A stretch of 64,000 bases of DNA, from positions 61,781-125,780 of the forward strand of contig NZ_JAMFTQ010000006.1 in NCBI RefSeq assembly GCF_024160105.1. Reading direction: 5' to 3'. A program made the position numbers and the translations under genes. This stretch comes from Corynebacterium stercoris (lineage in GTDB: Bacteria; Actinomycetota; Actinomycetes; Mycobacteriales; Mycobacteriaceae). Each line of letters opens with the position of its first letter. Position 1 is the first letter of the stretch. Of the stretch, positions 19,081 through 29,176 are shown one piece after another. Below the pieces are notes generated by a model, which was given only the letters and a program-made list of their open reading frames with translations, did no database searches and had not been told where the DNA came from.

Positions 19081-19086
19081 TAGTTT
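19081..19086 (+). promoter_or_regulatory. -10 box for FNT copy 2
   Basis: TAGTTT ends 7 bases before GTG 19094; no ribosome-binding site is visible, in keeping with a leaderless mRNA. Confidence 0.5.
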
Positions 19087-19093
19087 CACTTGT

Positions 19094-19885
19094 GTGATCT
19101 TCCAGGAGTCTGCCGACAGGGCCATCAAAAACAAACTCGACCTTTTCACCAAGGAGCCGGCGCGTTTCGCGGTGAGGGCGATGCTTGCGGGCTTGTTCCT
19201 GGGCATCATGACGGCGTTCGCCGCCAACACCGCCACCACGGTGGAAGCCGCCGCTCCCGGCATGGGCAGGTACGCGTTCGCCTCGCTTTTCGCCTCCACG
19301 CTCTACATCATCGTGGTGCTGCAGGGTGAGCTGGCCACGGGCGACATGATGTTCATGACGTATGGGGCCATCCACCGGAAGAACACCTTGGGCAAGGGGT
19401 TCGCCATCGTGTGCTTCGTCACCTTGTTTAACCTTATCGGCGCCGTGCTGGTGACGGCATTGATCGCCAACACCACTATCGGCGAGGCCGTGACGACGGA
19501 CAGTTTTATCTACAACTTGATGGTGGCCAAACTTGAAAAGCCCAGCGGCAAGCTTTTCATCGAAGCCATCCTCGCCAACATTGTGGTCAACATCGCGTTC
19601 ATGCTCTCCACCCAAGCGGGCAAGGACTTCACGGCGAAGCTGCTCGGCGTCATGATCATCATTCCTGCGTTTGCGGCGATGAGCTACGAGCACTCGATCG
19701 CCAACTTCGTCCTGACGGCGTTGACCGGCTTCGAGTTCGGCCCGGACGCTATCCCCGGCTACACCGTGGGCAACATTGCGCGGCACTGGACCATCGTGTG
19801 GGTGGGCAACTACATTGGCGGCGGGCTGATCATGGGCGGCATTTACGGCTGGTTGAACCTCACCAAGACCAACTACAAGGACTAA
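19094..19885 (+). CDS. Formate/nitrite transporter family protein (FNT copy 2)
   Basis: The product is an FNT-family channel of 263 residues with about six membrane segments and the motif QGELATGDMMF. GTG 19094 was chosen because from there the N-terminus aligns with FNT copy 1 (common RFAVRA..AG stretch) and a -10 box lies 7 bases upstream; the frame is open further upstream, but that part is not FNT-like. It is divergent from rplN. Substrate is unknown; formate, nitrite and hydrosulfide are the family options. Confidence 0.9.
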   Translation: MIFQESADRAIKNKLDLFTKEPARFAVRAMLAGLFLGIMTAFAANTATTVEAAAPGMGRYAFASLFASTLYIIVVLQGELATGDMMFMTYGAIHRKNTLGKGFAIVCFVTLFNLIGAVLVTALIANTTIGEAVTTDSFIYNLMVAKLEKPSGKLFIEAILANIVVNIAFMLSTQAGKDFTAKLLGVMIIIPAFAAMSYEHSIANFVLTALTGFEFGPDAIPGYTVGNIARHWTIVWVGNYIGGGLIMGGIYGWLNLTKTNYKD

Positions 19886-19906
19886 CCGTCTGCCACAATG
19901 GGCAGG

Positions 19907-21763
19907 GTGAACACCCCCGTGCCCGAAACCGCCCGCGGGTCCCACGAGGACCCGACCCTCGCAGTCAAGGACCTACGCGACGCGCTGGCCACCACCACGC
20001 TGCCCGCTGCCGCCCAGGCGGAAGCGAATGCGGTGGTCAACCAGTTTGACGATTACATCCTCCCCCGCCTGGCCAACCTGGACGCGCCACTGCTCGCCGT
20101 CATCGGCGGTTCCACCGGGTCCGGCAAGTCGACCCTGGTCAACGCGATGCTGCGGGAACGGGTCTCCAACCCCGGCGTCATCCGCCCCACCACCCGCCAG
20201 CCGGTGCTGGTGGCCAACCCGGCGGATGCGGAATGGTTCAACTCTCCGCGCGTGCTGCCGGGCCTCGCGCGCTCCCACGGCGCGGGCAACGAGCAGTCCA
20301 CCACCCTGCGCATTGTGGAGACGCAGAGCATCCCCGCCGGGCTTTCGCTTCTCGACGCTCCCGATTTCGACTCCATCGACGACCGCAACCGCGCCCTCGC
20401 ATCTCAGCTGTTGGCCGCGGCGGACTTGTGGATCTTCGTGACCACCCCGGCGCGCTACGCCGACCAGCTGGTGTGGAACTTCCTGCATGACGCGGCTTCG
20501 CGCGGCATCGAGGTCGTTGTGGTGCTCAACCGCCTCGACGAGGTCTCCGCTCAGACGGTGCCGGCGGACCTACGCCGCATGATGGATGACGCTGGCCTGC
20601 ACGGCGCGACCGTCTTCACCGTCCCCTTTGTGCCCAGCTTGGGCAAGGATGCGGGCGACGAGTTCCTCGCGGCCGATCTGGTCAAGCCGCTGCGCGATTA
20701 CCTCGGCAAGCTCGCAGACGATTCCGCCGCCCGCCGCGCCGTCGCCGGCAAGACGGTCGCAGGCGCCGTCGACGGGGCACTCGAGCGTGTCGACGGCTTG
20801 ATTGCGACCCGCCAGCGCCGCGAGGACTTCGCCAACCAGCTGGATGCCTCCATTTTCGAGCAGTACAAGACGGCGCACCGCCACATCATCGACGCGACGT
20901 CGGACGGCAAGATGCTGCGCTCAGAGGTGATGGACCGGTGGCAGGACGTGGTGGGCACCTCCGACGTGTTCCGCGGCTTTGAGCGCTGGTTCTCCCAGAC
21001 GGTGGATAAGGTGGGCAGCTTCTTCACCGGCGAGCCCGCGCCGCTGCGCGAAGTGGAGACGGAGCTGGAGTCCGGCCTCCACGCGGTGATTGTGGATGCC
21101 GCTGATACCGCCGCGGCCCGCTCCTGGTCCCACGTCGGCGCTGTGGCGCCGGAGCTGCGTGAGAACGCCGACCCGTCGCTCGCCCGCGCGAGCGCGGACA
21201 TCGACGCGCGTGCCTCCCAGCTAGTCCGCGAGTGGCAGGGCGCAATTCTTCAGCGCATCCAGGACACCGCCGGTGAGAAGCGCCAGCGCGCCCGCATTAT
21301 GTCGCTGGGCCTGAACGTGGTGACGGTGGCGCTGATGCTCGTCGTCTTCTCCACCACCGCCGGCATCACGGGTGGCGAGGTGGCCATCGCGGGTGGTTCC
21401 GCTGTTGTCGGCCAGAAGCTGCTGGAAACGATCTTCGGCGAGGACACGGTGCGCCGCATGGCAACCGACGCCCGCAACGACCTCAACCAGCGCCTGGACG
21501 ATCTGCTGCGCGTGGAGCGCGAGCGCTACTACGTCCTCACCGACCCGCTGCTGCAGGGCACCACCGCCGAGACGCTGCGCGGCGCCGCGTCGGAAGCGCG
21601 CCAGAGCGTCGCTGAGCGCTTCCCCGGCACCCTCGCCCCCGCCCAGCCCAAGGCAGCCCTCCCGGCCACGACCGAAAACGTGGAGGAAAGCTTCGACCAC
21701 GGCACCCTGCGCGGCCTGTTCGATCAGTTGCGCGGCACCTTCGGTTCGCAGGGAGGCAAGTAA
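19907..21763 (+). CDS. Dynamin-like / YfjP-type GTPase, first of a pair
   Basis: The product of about 618 residues has an N-terminal GTPase domain with P-loop GSTGSGKS near residues 68-75, DAPD near 150-153 (G3) and NRLD near 208-211 (G4), a long helical middle part, and a hydrophobic stretch around residues 460-500. This is a large membrane-linked dynamin-superfamily-like layout. Start is uncertain: ATG 19898 has no ribosome-binding site, while GTG 19907 lies 7 bases after CACAAT and would suit a leaderless mRNA. The downstream gene encodes a second GTPase and begins at the base after the stop, so the two probably work together. Confidence 0.82.
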   Translation: MNTPVPETARGSHEDPTLAVKDLRDALATTTLPAAAQAEANAVVNQFDDYILPRLANLDAPLLAVIGGSTGSGKSTLVNAMLRERVSNPGVIRPTTRQPVLVANPADAEWFNSPRVLPGLARSHGAGNEQSTTLRIVETQSIPAGLSLLDAPDFDSIDDRNRALASQLLAAADLWIFVTTPARYADQLVWNFLHDAASRGIEVVVVLNRLDEVSAQTVPADLRRMMDDAGLHGATVFTVPFVPSLGKDAGDEFLAADLVKPLRDYLGKLADDSAARRAVAGKTVAGAVDGALERVDGLIATRQRREDFANQLDASIFEQYKTAHRHIIDATSDGKMLRSEVMDRWQDVVGTSDVFRGFERWFSQTVDKVGSFFTGEPAPLREVETELESGLHAVIVDAADTAAARSWSHVGAVAPELRENADPSLARASADIDARASQLVREWQGAILQRIQDTAGEKRQRARIMSLGLNVVTVALMLVVFSTTAGITGGEVAIAGGSAVVGQKLLETIFGEDTVRRMATDARNDLNQRLDDLLRVERERYYVLTDPLLQGTTAETLRGAASEARQSVAERFPGTLAPAQPKAALPATTENVEESFDHGTLRGLFDQLRGTFGSQGGK

Positions 21764-23362
21764 ATGGCAATGTTCAAACGCTCCGCCCCGCTCGGCGACA
21801 GGCTCACCGCCCTCGACGAGGCTGCCGCGATCGCGAGCCCGTATCTCCCGCAGAGCCAGCTGGCGCGCATTGGGCAGGTGGCGAAGGCAGGCGCGGAACG
21901 CCGCGCACTGTCCGGCGACCACACCGTGGTCGGTTTCTTCGGCGCCACGGGCTCCGGCAAGACGAGCTTGTTCAACGCCGTCGTCGGCGAGGATCTGGGC
22001 AAAGCCGCGGCGCGCCGCCCCACGACATCTTCCCCGCTCGCGGCGATCTGGCAGCCGGAGGGCTCCGAACAGCTCCTCGACTGGCTCGGCGTGGAGGACC
22101 GCCGCACCCGCCCGGGCGAGTTCGCGCCCGGCGCTGGCCCGCTCATCCTGCTGGACCTGCCCGACTTCGACTCGGTGGAGGCATCCAACCGCGCCATCGC
22201 GGAGCGCCTCGCGGGACAGGTGGACGTGCTGGTGTGGGTGTCCGACCCGGAGAAGTACGCCGACAGCGTGATCCACGACGAGTTCATCCGCCCCCACGCC
22301 TCCCACTCCGCAGTCACCCTCGCCGTGCTGAACAAGGCGGACTTGCTGCACGCGGGCGACGTCGCCACCGTTGCGGGCTCCTTCGAGGAGCTCTTGCGTA
22401 ACGACGGCTTGTCCAAAGTCCGCGTCATTCCCACCTCCACCGTCACGGGCTTCGGCATCGCGGACATCCGCGCGGCGATCGCCAAGGTGGCCAAGGCGCA
22501 CACCGCCCAGTCCGCCCGCATTGAGGCGGATATTCGCTCCGTGACGCAGGATTTTTCGTCTTTGGGCAAGGTAGGAAGCGTCGATAAGCAAGCGAAGCGC
22601 ACGATGGATGCGACGCTCGCCCAGGCGGCGGGTGCGCAGCGCATCGCGGAAACCACCGCGGCGGCGTACCGCAAGCGCCTGCACGAGCGCACCGGATGGC
22701 TGCTCACCTCCTGGATCACCCGTTTCAGGCCGGACCCGCTGAAGCGGCTGGGTTTGCGCGAGGAGTCCGACACCGTGGGCGTGCACCGCACCTCCATGCC
22801 GGAGCTGGACGCGGCGTCGAAGGCCGTGGCGAACCGCGGGGTGCGCGAGTACGCCGCAGCCGCCGCCGCTGGCCTGCCGCACGCGTGGGGTACCGCCGTT
22901 GCGGATCGCGCCGAGGAAATCTCGCAGGGCCTGCCCGCCGAGCTCGACCGCGCCGTCGCGCGCACACGCCTGCCCGCGGAACCCTCGAAGGGGTGGAGTG
23001 TGCTGACGGTGCTGCAGTGGCTCGCGCTGCTCGCCGCACTGGTGGGTGTGCTGTGGTACCTGCTGGTGGCGTTCGTGCCGGGGGTGCTCACGCCGCTGCT
23101 CGGCGGGGACTTGGTGCCGCAGATCGAGGGCTGGCCGATCCCGACGCTGCTCATCATGGCCGGGTTGTTAACGGGTTTGGTGATAGGCCTCACCACCGCG
23201 ATCTTCGGTGGGGCCATCGGTTCCGGCGTGAAGCGGCGCACCAGGCAGGCGGTGCAGAAGGAAGTCGCGGCGATATCCCAAGCTGCGGTGGTGGAGCCGC
23301 TCGAGCAGATCCGCGCGGATTACGACCGCTTCGCGGAGAAAATCGCCGTCGCCGCCGGGTAA
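21764..23362 (+). CDS. Dynamin-like / YfjP-type GTPase, second of a pair
   Basis: The 532-residue product has an N-terminal GTPase domain (P-loop GATGSGKT at 60-67, LDLPD as G3, LNKAD as G4), a helical middle, and two membrane segments between about 425 and 495. ATG 21764 directly abuts the stop of the first GTPase gene and has GGAGGC 6 bases upstream. Paired, co-transcribed GTPases of this size recall bacterial dynamin pairs such as mycobacterial IniA/IniC or streptomycete DynA/DynB, involved in membrane remodelling; assignment to one of these is inference. Confidence 0.82.
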   Translation: MAMFKRSAPLGDRLTALDEAAAIASPYLPQSQLARIGQVAKAGAERRALSGDHTVVGFFGATGSGKTSLFNAVVGEDLGKAAARRPTTSSPLAAIWQPEGSEQLLDWLGVEDRRTRPGEFAPGAGPLILLDLPDFDSVEASNRAIAERLAGQVDVLVWVSDPEKYADSVIHDEFIRPHASHSAVTLAVLNKADLLHAGDVATVAGSFEELLRNDGLSKVRVIPTSTVTGFGIADIRAAIAKVAKAHTAQSARIEADIRSVTQDFSSLGKVGSVDKQAKRTMDATLAQAAGAQRIAETTAAAYRKRLHERTGWLLTSWITRFRPDPLKRLGLREESDTVGVHRTSMPELDAASKAVANRGVREYAAAAAAGLPHAWGTAVADRAEEISQGLPAELDRAVARTRLPAEPSKGWSVLTVLQWLALLAALVGVLWYLLVAFVPGVLTPLLGGDLVPQIEGWPIPTLLIMAGLLTGLVIGLTTAIFGGAIGSGVKRRTRQAVQKEVAAISQAAVVEPLEQIRADYDRFAEKIAVAAG

Positions 23363-23373
23363 GTGTCTTTGGG

Positions 23374-23379
23374 TACGCT
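23374..23379 (+). promoter_or_regulatory. -10 box for leaderless thiD
   Basis: TACGCT ends 7 bases before ATG 23387. Confidence 0.55.
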
Positions 23380-23386
23380 CGGGCCA

Positions 23387-24220
23387 ATGTCACACGTAGC
23401 TATCCCGAACGTTCTCTCCATCGCTGGCACCGACCCCACCGGCGGTGCCGGCATCCAGGCGGATCTCAAATCCATTGCCGCCGCCGGCGGCTACGGCATG
23501 TGCGTAGTCACCTCCCTGGTTGCGCAGAACACCCAGGGTGTGCGCGAAATCCACACCCCGCCGCAGGACTTCCTGCGTGCCCAGCTCGCAACCGTATTCG
23601 ACGACGTGCAGGTGGATGCCGTGAAGATCGGCATGCTCGGCGATGCCGCCACCACCGCCACCGTCTCCGAGTTCCTCGCGGGGCAGGACGTGCCCGTCGT
23701 TGTTGTGGACCCGGTGATGGTGGCCACCTCCGGCGACCGCCTCCTCACCGCCGACGCGGAAGAGGCGCTGCGCCAGTTCGTGCGCGACCACGCTTCAGTG
23801 GTTACCCCGAACATCCCCGAGTTGGCGGTGCTGGTGAACGGTGAGCCGGCTGCGGATTTCGAAAGCGCCATCGAGCAGGGGCGGGAGTTCGCCGCCCGGA
23901 CGGGTGTGACCGTGCTGGTCAAGGGTGGTCACCTCGACTCCGGGAAGGCGTCGAACGCGCTGGTGAGCCCAAGCGGCGAGGTAGACATCGCCGAGGTGGA
24001 GCGCGTGGACACCAAGAACACCCACGGTACCGGCTGCTCGCTATCCTCCGCGCTGGCTACGCGCCTCACGCTTGACGACGATTCCGGAGCAGCCCTGCGC
24101 TGGACCTCCGACTGGCTGCACGAGGCAATCGCGCACGCCGACGAACTCAACGTGGGCCAGGGCCACGGCCCCGTCCACCACTTCCACCGTCTGTACCGGC
24201 TGGCGGGCGAAGGGGCCTAA
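23387..24220 (+). CDS. thiD: Hydroxymethylpyrimidine / phosphomethylpyrimidine kinase
   Basis: ThiD phosphorylates HMP and HMP-phosphate in thiamine synthesis. The 277-residue ribokinase-fold protein shows SIAGTDPTGGAGIQADLK at the N-terminus and the anion-hole/base motif HGTGCSLSSAL near the C-terminus. ATG 23387 is preferred over an in-frame GTG at 23363 because the -10 box lies between them and family proteins start just before VLSIAG. No thiamine riboswitch is seen upstream, and no other thiamine gene is in the window. Confidence 0.93.
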   Translation: MSHVAIPNVLSIAGTDPTGGAGIQADLKSIAAAGGYGMCVVTSLVAQNTQGVREIHTPPQDFLRAQLATVFDDVQVDAVKIGMLGDAATTATVSEFLAGQDVPVVVVDPVMVATSGDRLLTADAEEALRQFVRDHASVVTPNIPELAVLVNGEPAADFESAIEQGREFAARTGVTVLVKGGHLDSGKASNALVSPSGEVDIAEVERVDTKNTHGTGCSLSSALATRLTLDDDSGAALRWTSDWLHEAIAHADELNVGQGHGPVHHFHRLYRLAGEGA

Positions 24221-24244
24221 ATCCCGTTCCCGTCCTTGAGCAGG

Positions 24245-24250
24245 TAAAAT
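24245..24250 (+). promoter_or_regulatory. -10 box for the VbhA/Fic module
   Basis: TAAAAT ends 7 bases before ATG 24258. The same hexamer at a similar distance precedes glmS and the gene starting at 48872. Confidence 0.6.
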
Positions 24251-24257
24251 TCACTTC

Positions 24258-24485
24258 ATGACTGACCCGCGCAACGAAGACCAGAAAGTCGCCGCCGTGA
24301 ACGCTTCCATGGTCATGGCGGGCCAATCCATGTCCGCTGAGGACGAGGCACTTCTCCGCCAGCAGCTTCGGGGCGAGATCTCCGTGGATGAGGCCATCCT
24401 CTCGGTGCTCGAGAGCGAGGGCCTCGGTGATTCGCCGCAGGCTGTGGGCCTCCGCCGCCGTATCGCAGGAGCGGTCTCTGCCTAA
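24258..24485 (+). CDS. VbhA-family antitoxin of a Fic toxin, altered inhibitory motif
   Basis: The 75-residue protein matches the small VbhA antitoxins that bind class I Fic toxins and block ATP binding with a helix carrying (S/T)xxxE(G/N). Here the corresponding sequence is Ser17-Met-Val-Met-Ala21-Gly22, so the key Glu is replaced by Ala; the codon GCG differs from GAG by one base. The C-terminal helices (LRQQLRGEISVDEAI) fit the family. The stop overlaps the fic start codon by one base, the usual antitoxin-toxin arrangement. Confidence 0.85.
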   Translation: MTDPRNEDQKVAAVNASMVMAGQSMSAEDEALLRQQLRGEISVDEAILSVLESEGLGDSPQAVGLRRRIAGAVSA

Positions 24486-25204
24486 TGGCTCGCCTGGATA
24501 AAAGGCCACCGGAAAATTTTTTCGGCTTCACTGATCCTACGGATCTCGAAAGAGTCGCCGGTCGTCTTGCCCTCCAACGCCTAGGCGAACTCGAAAACTC
24601 CGCGCCATTGACGGAGTTCACCCGGGAGACGCTGCTCGAAGTCCATCGCTACCTCATGCAGGACATCTATCCCTGGGCCGGAGAGGTGCGCACGACGGAG
24701 GTTGGCGCGATGGGCATGGCAATGTGCCGCGCGCAGTACGTAGAGGCGGAGCTGGACCGGGTGATGAAGCGCATCTCAAAGATGCCCGCCTCTGCCACTG
24801 ACAAGGAGTCCGCCGTGCGCACGGTGGCAGACCATTGGAGCGAGCTCACTATCGTCCATCCGTTCCGCGACGGGAACTCCCGCACCCAGCGCTTCTACTT
24901 CGACCAGATGCTGCGCGCGGCCGGTTGGTCTGTCGACTGGACCCGGATCGACGCATCCCAGGCGCATGCGGCGCGCTACGTCGGCGCCGCCACAGCAGAC
25001 CCGTCGTTCCTCGCCCAGGTGCTCATACCGGGTGTGTTCGCTCCCGATGAGCTTCCCGGGGATACGGCCAACTCGTTTACGGCTACCCAGGGCAACCGCA
25101 ACAACGCCAGCTCCGCGGAGACCTTCCACCGCATGATGGCGTTTAGGCGGGAGTATCCCGGCCAGCCGTGGGACCCGTCTATTGCAGGGGAATCCGCCCG
25201 ATAA
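24485..25204 (+). CDS. Fic-domain protein (probable AMP-transferase toxin)
   Basis: Fic enzymes transfer AMP from ATP to target proteins. The 239-residue product has the active-site loop HPFRDGNSRTQR at residues 125-136, with catalytic His125, Asn131, Arg133 and Arg136 all present; Ser132 stands where most members have Gly. The upstream flap region with WAGEVRT is also present. With the neighbouring VbhA-like gene it forms a class I toxin-antitoxin pair; VbhT-type toxins adenylylate DNA gyrase and topoisomerase IV, but the target here is unknown. The 3' end overlaps the convergent lipoprotein gene by 26 bases. Confidence 0.92.
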   Translation: MARLDKRPPENFFGFTDPTDLERVAGRLALQRLGELENSAPLTEFTRETLLEVHRYLMQDIYPWAGEVRTTEVGAMGMAMCRAQYVEAELDRVMKRISKMPASATDKESAVRTVADHWSELTIVHPFRDGNSRTQRFYFDQMLRAAGWSVDWTRIDASQAHAARYVGAATADPSFLAQVLIPGVFAPDELPGDTANSFTATQGNRNNASSAETFHRMMAFRREYPGQPWDPSIAGESAR

Positions 25205-25931
25205 CCTTGCCCTCTGGCCCGGCGACGTCCGCCCAAGCTTTCCCCTCGCGCACTGCGAGGTAGGGGTCGAGGAAACGCAGCTCCTCCCGGAATCCCTCGG
25301 GCACGCCGCCGTCCGGACCAACCGCCTCGGATTCAGCGCGGACGCTGTGTATCCCGTCGCGCCACAGAATCTCCGTTACGGGGGTTCCTGCCGCATCGTG
25401 AAATACGGCGGCGAGGCGGTCCGGGTCGTACCCGGACTCGACCTGGATGGACGGCCGCGGGCCAATCGCCACCTCTTCGAACTGCTCTGCTGCCGCCGCG
25501 GCTTCGTGCAAAACCTCTGCGGTGATCACGCCCTCGATCAGCAGTGACCTGCCGGCAGCCCAGACATCGGTCTCCGGAAGCTTGGCATCGAGCTCGGAGA
25601 GGTGGAATGCCGGACGGAGGTACTCGCGGCGGACGTTTTGGGCGGTGCGGCCATTCGGCTGGGTGACGCTGATGAACATGAGTCTTTGACCGTCGAGAAG
25701 CGTAAGAAGCCCCTCGATGTCCTCAACACCGGCGAGGTCCACGTAGGCGCGGACCTCGTTATTGGGCAGCCCGGCGGAGAACGCCTCGTAGGTGACAGCA
25801 GTGCCGAAGCCGGCTGCCTCAGCCTCTTGGGCGTATCGCTCGCTCTCGGGCTTTCCGGGGGAGATCATGGAGCAAGCCGCAAGGGAAATCGCGGCGATAC
25901 CGCCGACGAGGGTTCCAAGCATCCGCCGCAT
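25179..25931 (-). CDS. Lipoprotein of unknown function
   Basis: The 250-residue product has a signal peptide with lipobox LAAC and lipidated Cys20. The mature part is acidic and shows no domain I recognise. GGGGA lies about 7 bases before ATG 25931. The gene lies 33 bases downstream of glmS on the same strand and may be read from it. Its last 26 coding bases overlap the end of fic on the other strand. Confidence 0.82.
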   Translation of the reverse strand: MRRMLGTLVGGIAAISLAACSMISPGKPESERYAQEAEAAGFGTAVTYEAFSAGLPNNEVRAYVDLAGVEDIEGLLTLLDGQRLMFISVTQPNGRTAQNVRREYLRPAFHLSELDAKLPETDVWAAGRSLLIEGVITAEVLHEAAAAAEQFEEVAIGPRPSIQVESGYDPDRLAAVFHDAAGTPVTEILWRDGIHSVRAESEAVGPDGGVPEGFREELRFLDPYLAVREGKAWADVAGPEGKVIGRIPLQ

Positions 25932-25964
25932 TGTCGCGTCCCCGATCCAGTTACTCCGATGCAG

Positions 25965-27836
<1,872 letters not shown>

Positions 27837-27843
27837 GAGCAGA

Positions 27844-27849
27844 ATTTTA
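27844..27849 (-). promoter_or_regulatory. -10 box for leaderless glmS
   Basis: TAAAAT ends 7 bases before the glmS ATG, with no ribosome-binding site between. Confidence 0.6.
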
Positions 27850-27913
27850 CGCCCGGCCCGGCGATCGATCCCGCGCCGAGGCCGGAAAAATCCCCAAAAA
27901 TCCGCCGCGGAAA

Positions 27914-29176
27914 CTACTCGTGGCGCAGCGCCTCGATGGGATTCATCCGTGCAGCCCGGTTCGCGGGATAAATACCGAAGAAGAGCCCGATGGCCAGCGA
28001 GAACGCCAGCGAAATCACCACAGCCCCCAGCGGCGGCAGCACCATTGTGCCCAGCGCACTCGTGCCCGCCATGCCGATGGCGGTGCCCAACAGAATGCCG
28101 AGCACCCCGCCGAGCAGGCAGATCATCATCGCCTCGGCCACGAACTGCATGCGCACTGCCCGCCGGGTCGCGCCGAGCGCGATGCGGACGCCGATCTCGC
28201 GTGTGCGCTCGGTGACGGAGACCAGCATGATGTTCATCACGCCGATGCCGCCCACCAGCAGCGAGATCGCGCCGATCGCGGAGACCACCAGGCTCATCGT
28301 CGCCATCGTCTGATTCACCTGGTCCAGCTCGCGCTTGGTGTCCAGCACTTTCGCTGTGTAATCCGGGTCCTCCGCGTAGGCGCGCTCGGCCCAGGTAGCC
28401 GCGTCGGCCGCGACCTGGTCGGTCAGGTCCTTCGACGCAGCGCGGATCTGCAGCGTGCGGAAGCCCTGCAGCGGTTCGGCGCTCAGCTTCGGCTTCGCGG
28501 TATAGGGCACGTAGAGCATGGCTTCTTCCCACGTCGTCGCCAGCACGGAGGTCGCCTCGGCGCGGCCGTACGCGCCGACAACCTGCAGGGAGGCGAAGCG
28601 CCCCTCCACGTCCACGTCGAGCGTCGCGCCGATCGCGGACTCCGGGTCGCCGTTGAAGTAGCGCTCCACCACCTCCGGGGAGATGACGGCGACGGAGCGG
28701 TCGCCGGTGATGTCGTCGTCGTTGAGCAGCCTGCCCGCGGTCATGGGCAGGCGTTGCACAGCCACGTAGTCGTCGTTGACGAAGCTGACGGTAGCGCGAC
28801 CCTCGTTGAGCCCGCGGGTGATGCGCGCGGTGGCGCTGCCGCCCTCGAGCGCGATGCCCTGCACCTTGCCGCCGAGGTACGCCTCCAGCTCGTCCGCCAT
28901 GTCCGGAGTGATCAGCGCCGAATCGGGTACGTCGTCGAAGGCGTACAGCGTCTCGGTGCCGTCCACGGGCTGGCGGCCTTGCACCTGCACGTTTACGTCG
29001 TTGAGGCCGAATTGCTCGAAGTCGGCGAGCACCTGCTGCTGCATTGCTTTGCCCAGCGACATGATCGAGATCACCGACGCGATGCCGATGATCACGCCTA
29101 GTAGCGTGAGCACCGACCGCATCTTGTTGGCGCGCAGGCTCTGCGCCGCCAACCTGAGCGCTTCGCGGGGATCCAC
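27914..29176 (-). CDS. MacB/FtsX-type ABC permease without its own ATPase
   Basis: The 420-residue protein has an N-terminal membrane helix (about 20-40), a MacB periplasmic core domain (about 45-265) and three C-terminal helices with the FtsX signature region VTERTREIGVRIALGATR. It is the permease part only; the ATPase domain fused in true MacB is missing. Start GTG 29176 overlaps the stop of the adaptor gene by one base. Such permeases normally need an ABC ATPase encoded next to them; none is here. A role in tripartite-like export of lipids or peptides is inference. Confidence 0.9.
   Translation of the reverse strand: MDPREALRLAAQSLRANKMRSVLTLLGVIIGIASVISIMSLGKAMQQQVLADFEQFGLNDVNVQVQGRQPVDGTETLYAFDDVPDSALITPDMADELEAYLGGKVQGIALEGGSATARITRGLNEGRATVSFVNDDYVAVQRLPMTAGRLLNDDDITGDRSVAVISPEVVERYFNGDPESAIGATLDVDVEGRFASLQVVGAYGRAEATSVLATTWEEAMLYVPYTAKPKLSAEPLQGFRTLQIRAASKDLTDQVAADAATWAERAYAEDPDYTAKVLDTKRELDQVNQTMATMSLVVSAIGAISLLVGGIGVMNIMLVSVTERTREIGVRIALGATRRAVRMQFVAEAMMICLLGGVLGILLGTAIGMAGTSALGTMVLPPLGAVVISLAFSLAIGLFFGIYPANRAARMNPIEALRHE

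Noticed and set aside
23341..23386. Thiamine riboswitch upstream of thiD
   Set aside because: The space before thiD is too short and lacks the CTGAGA and ACCTGA-type core; the gene looks leaderless.
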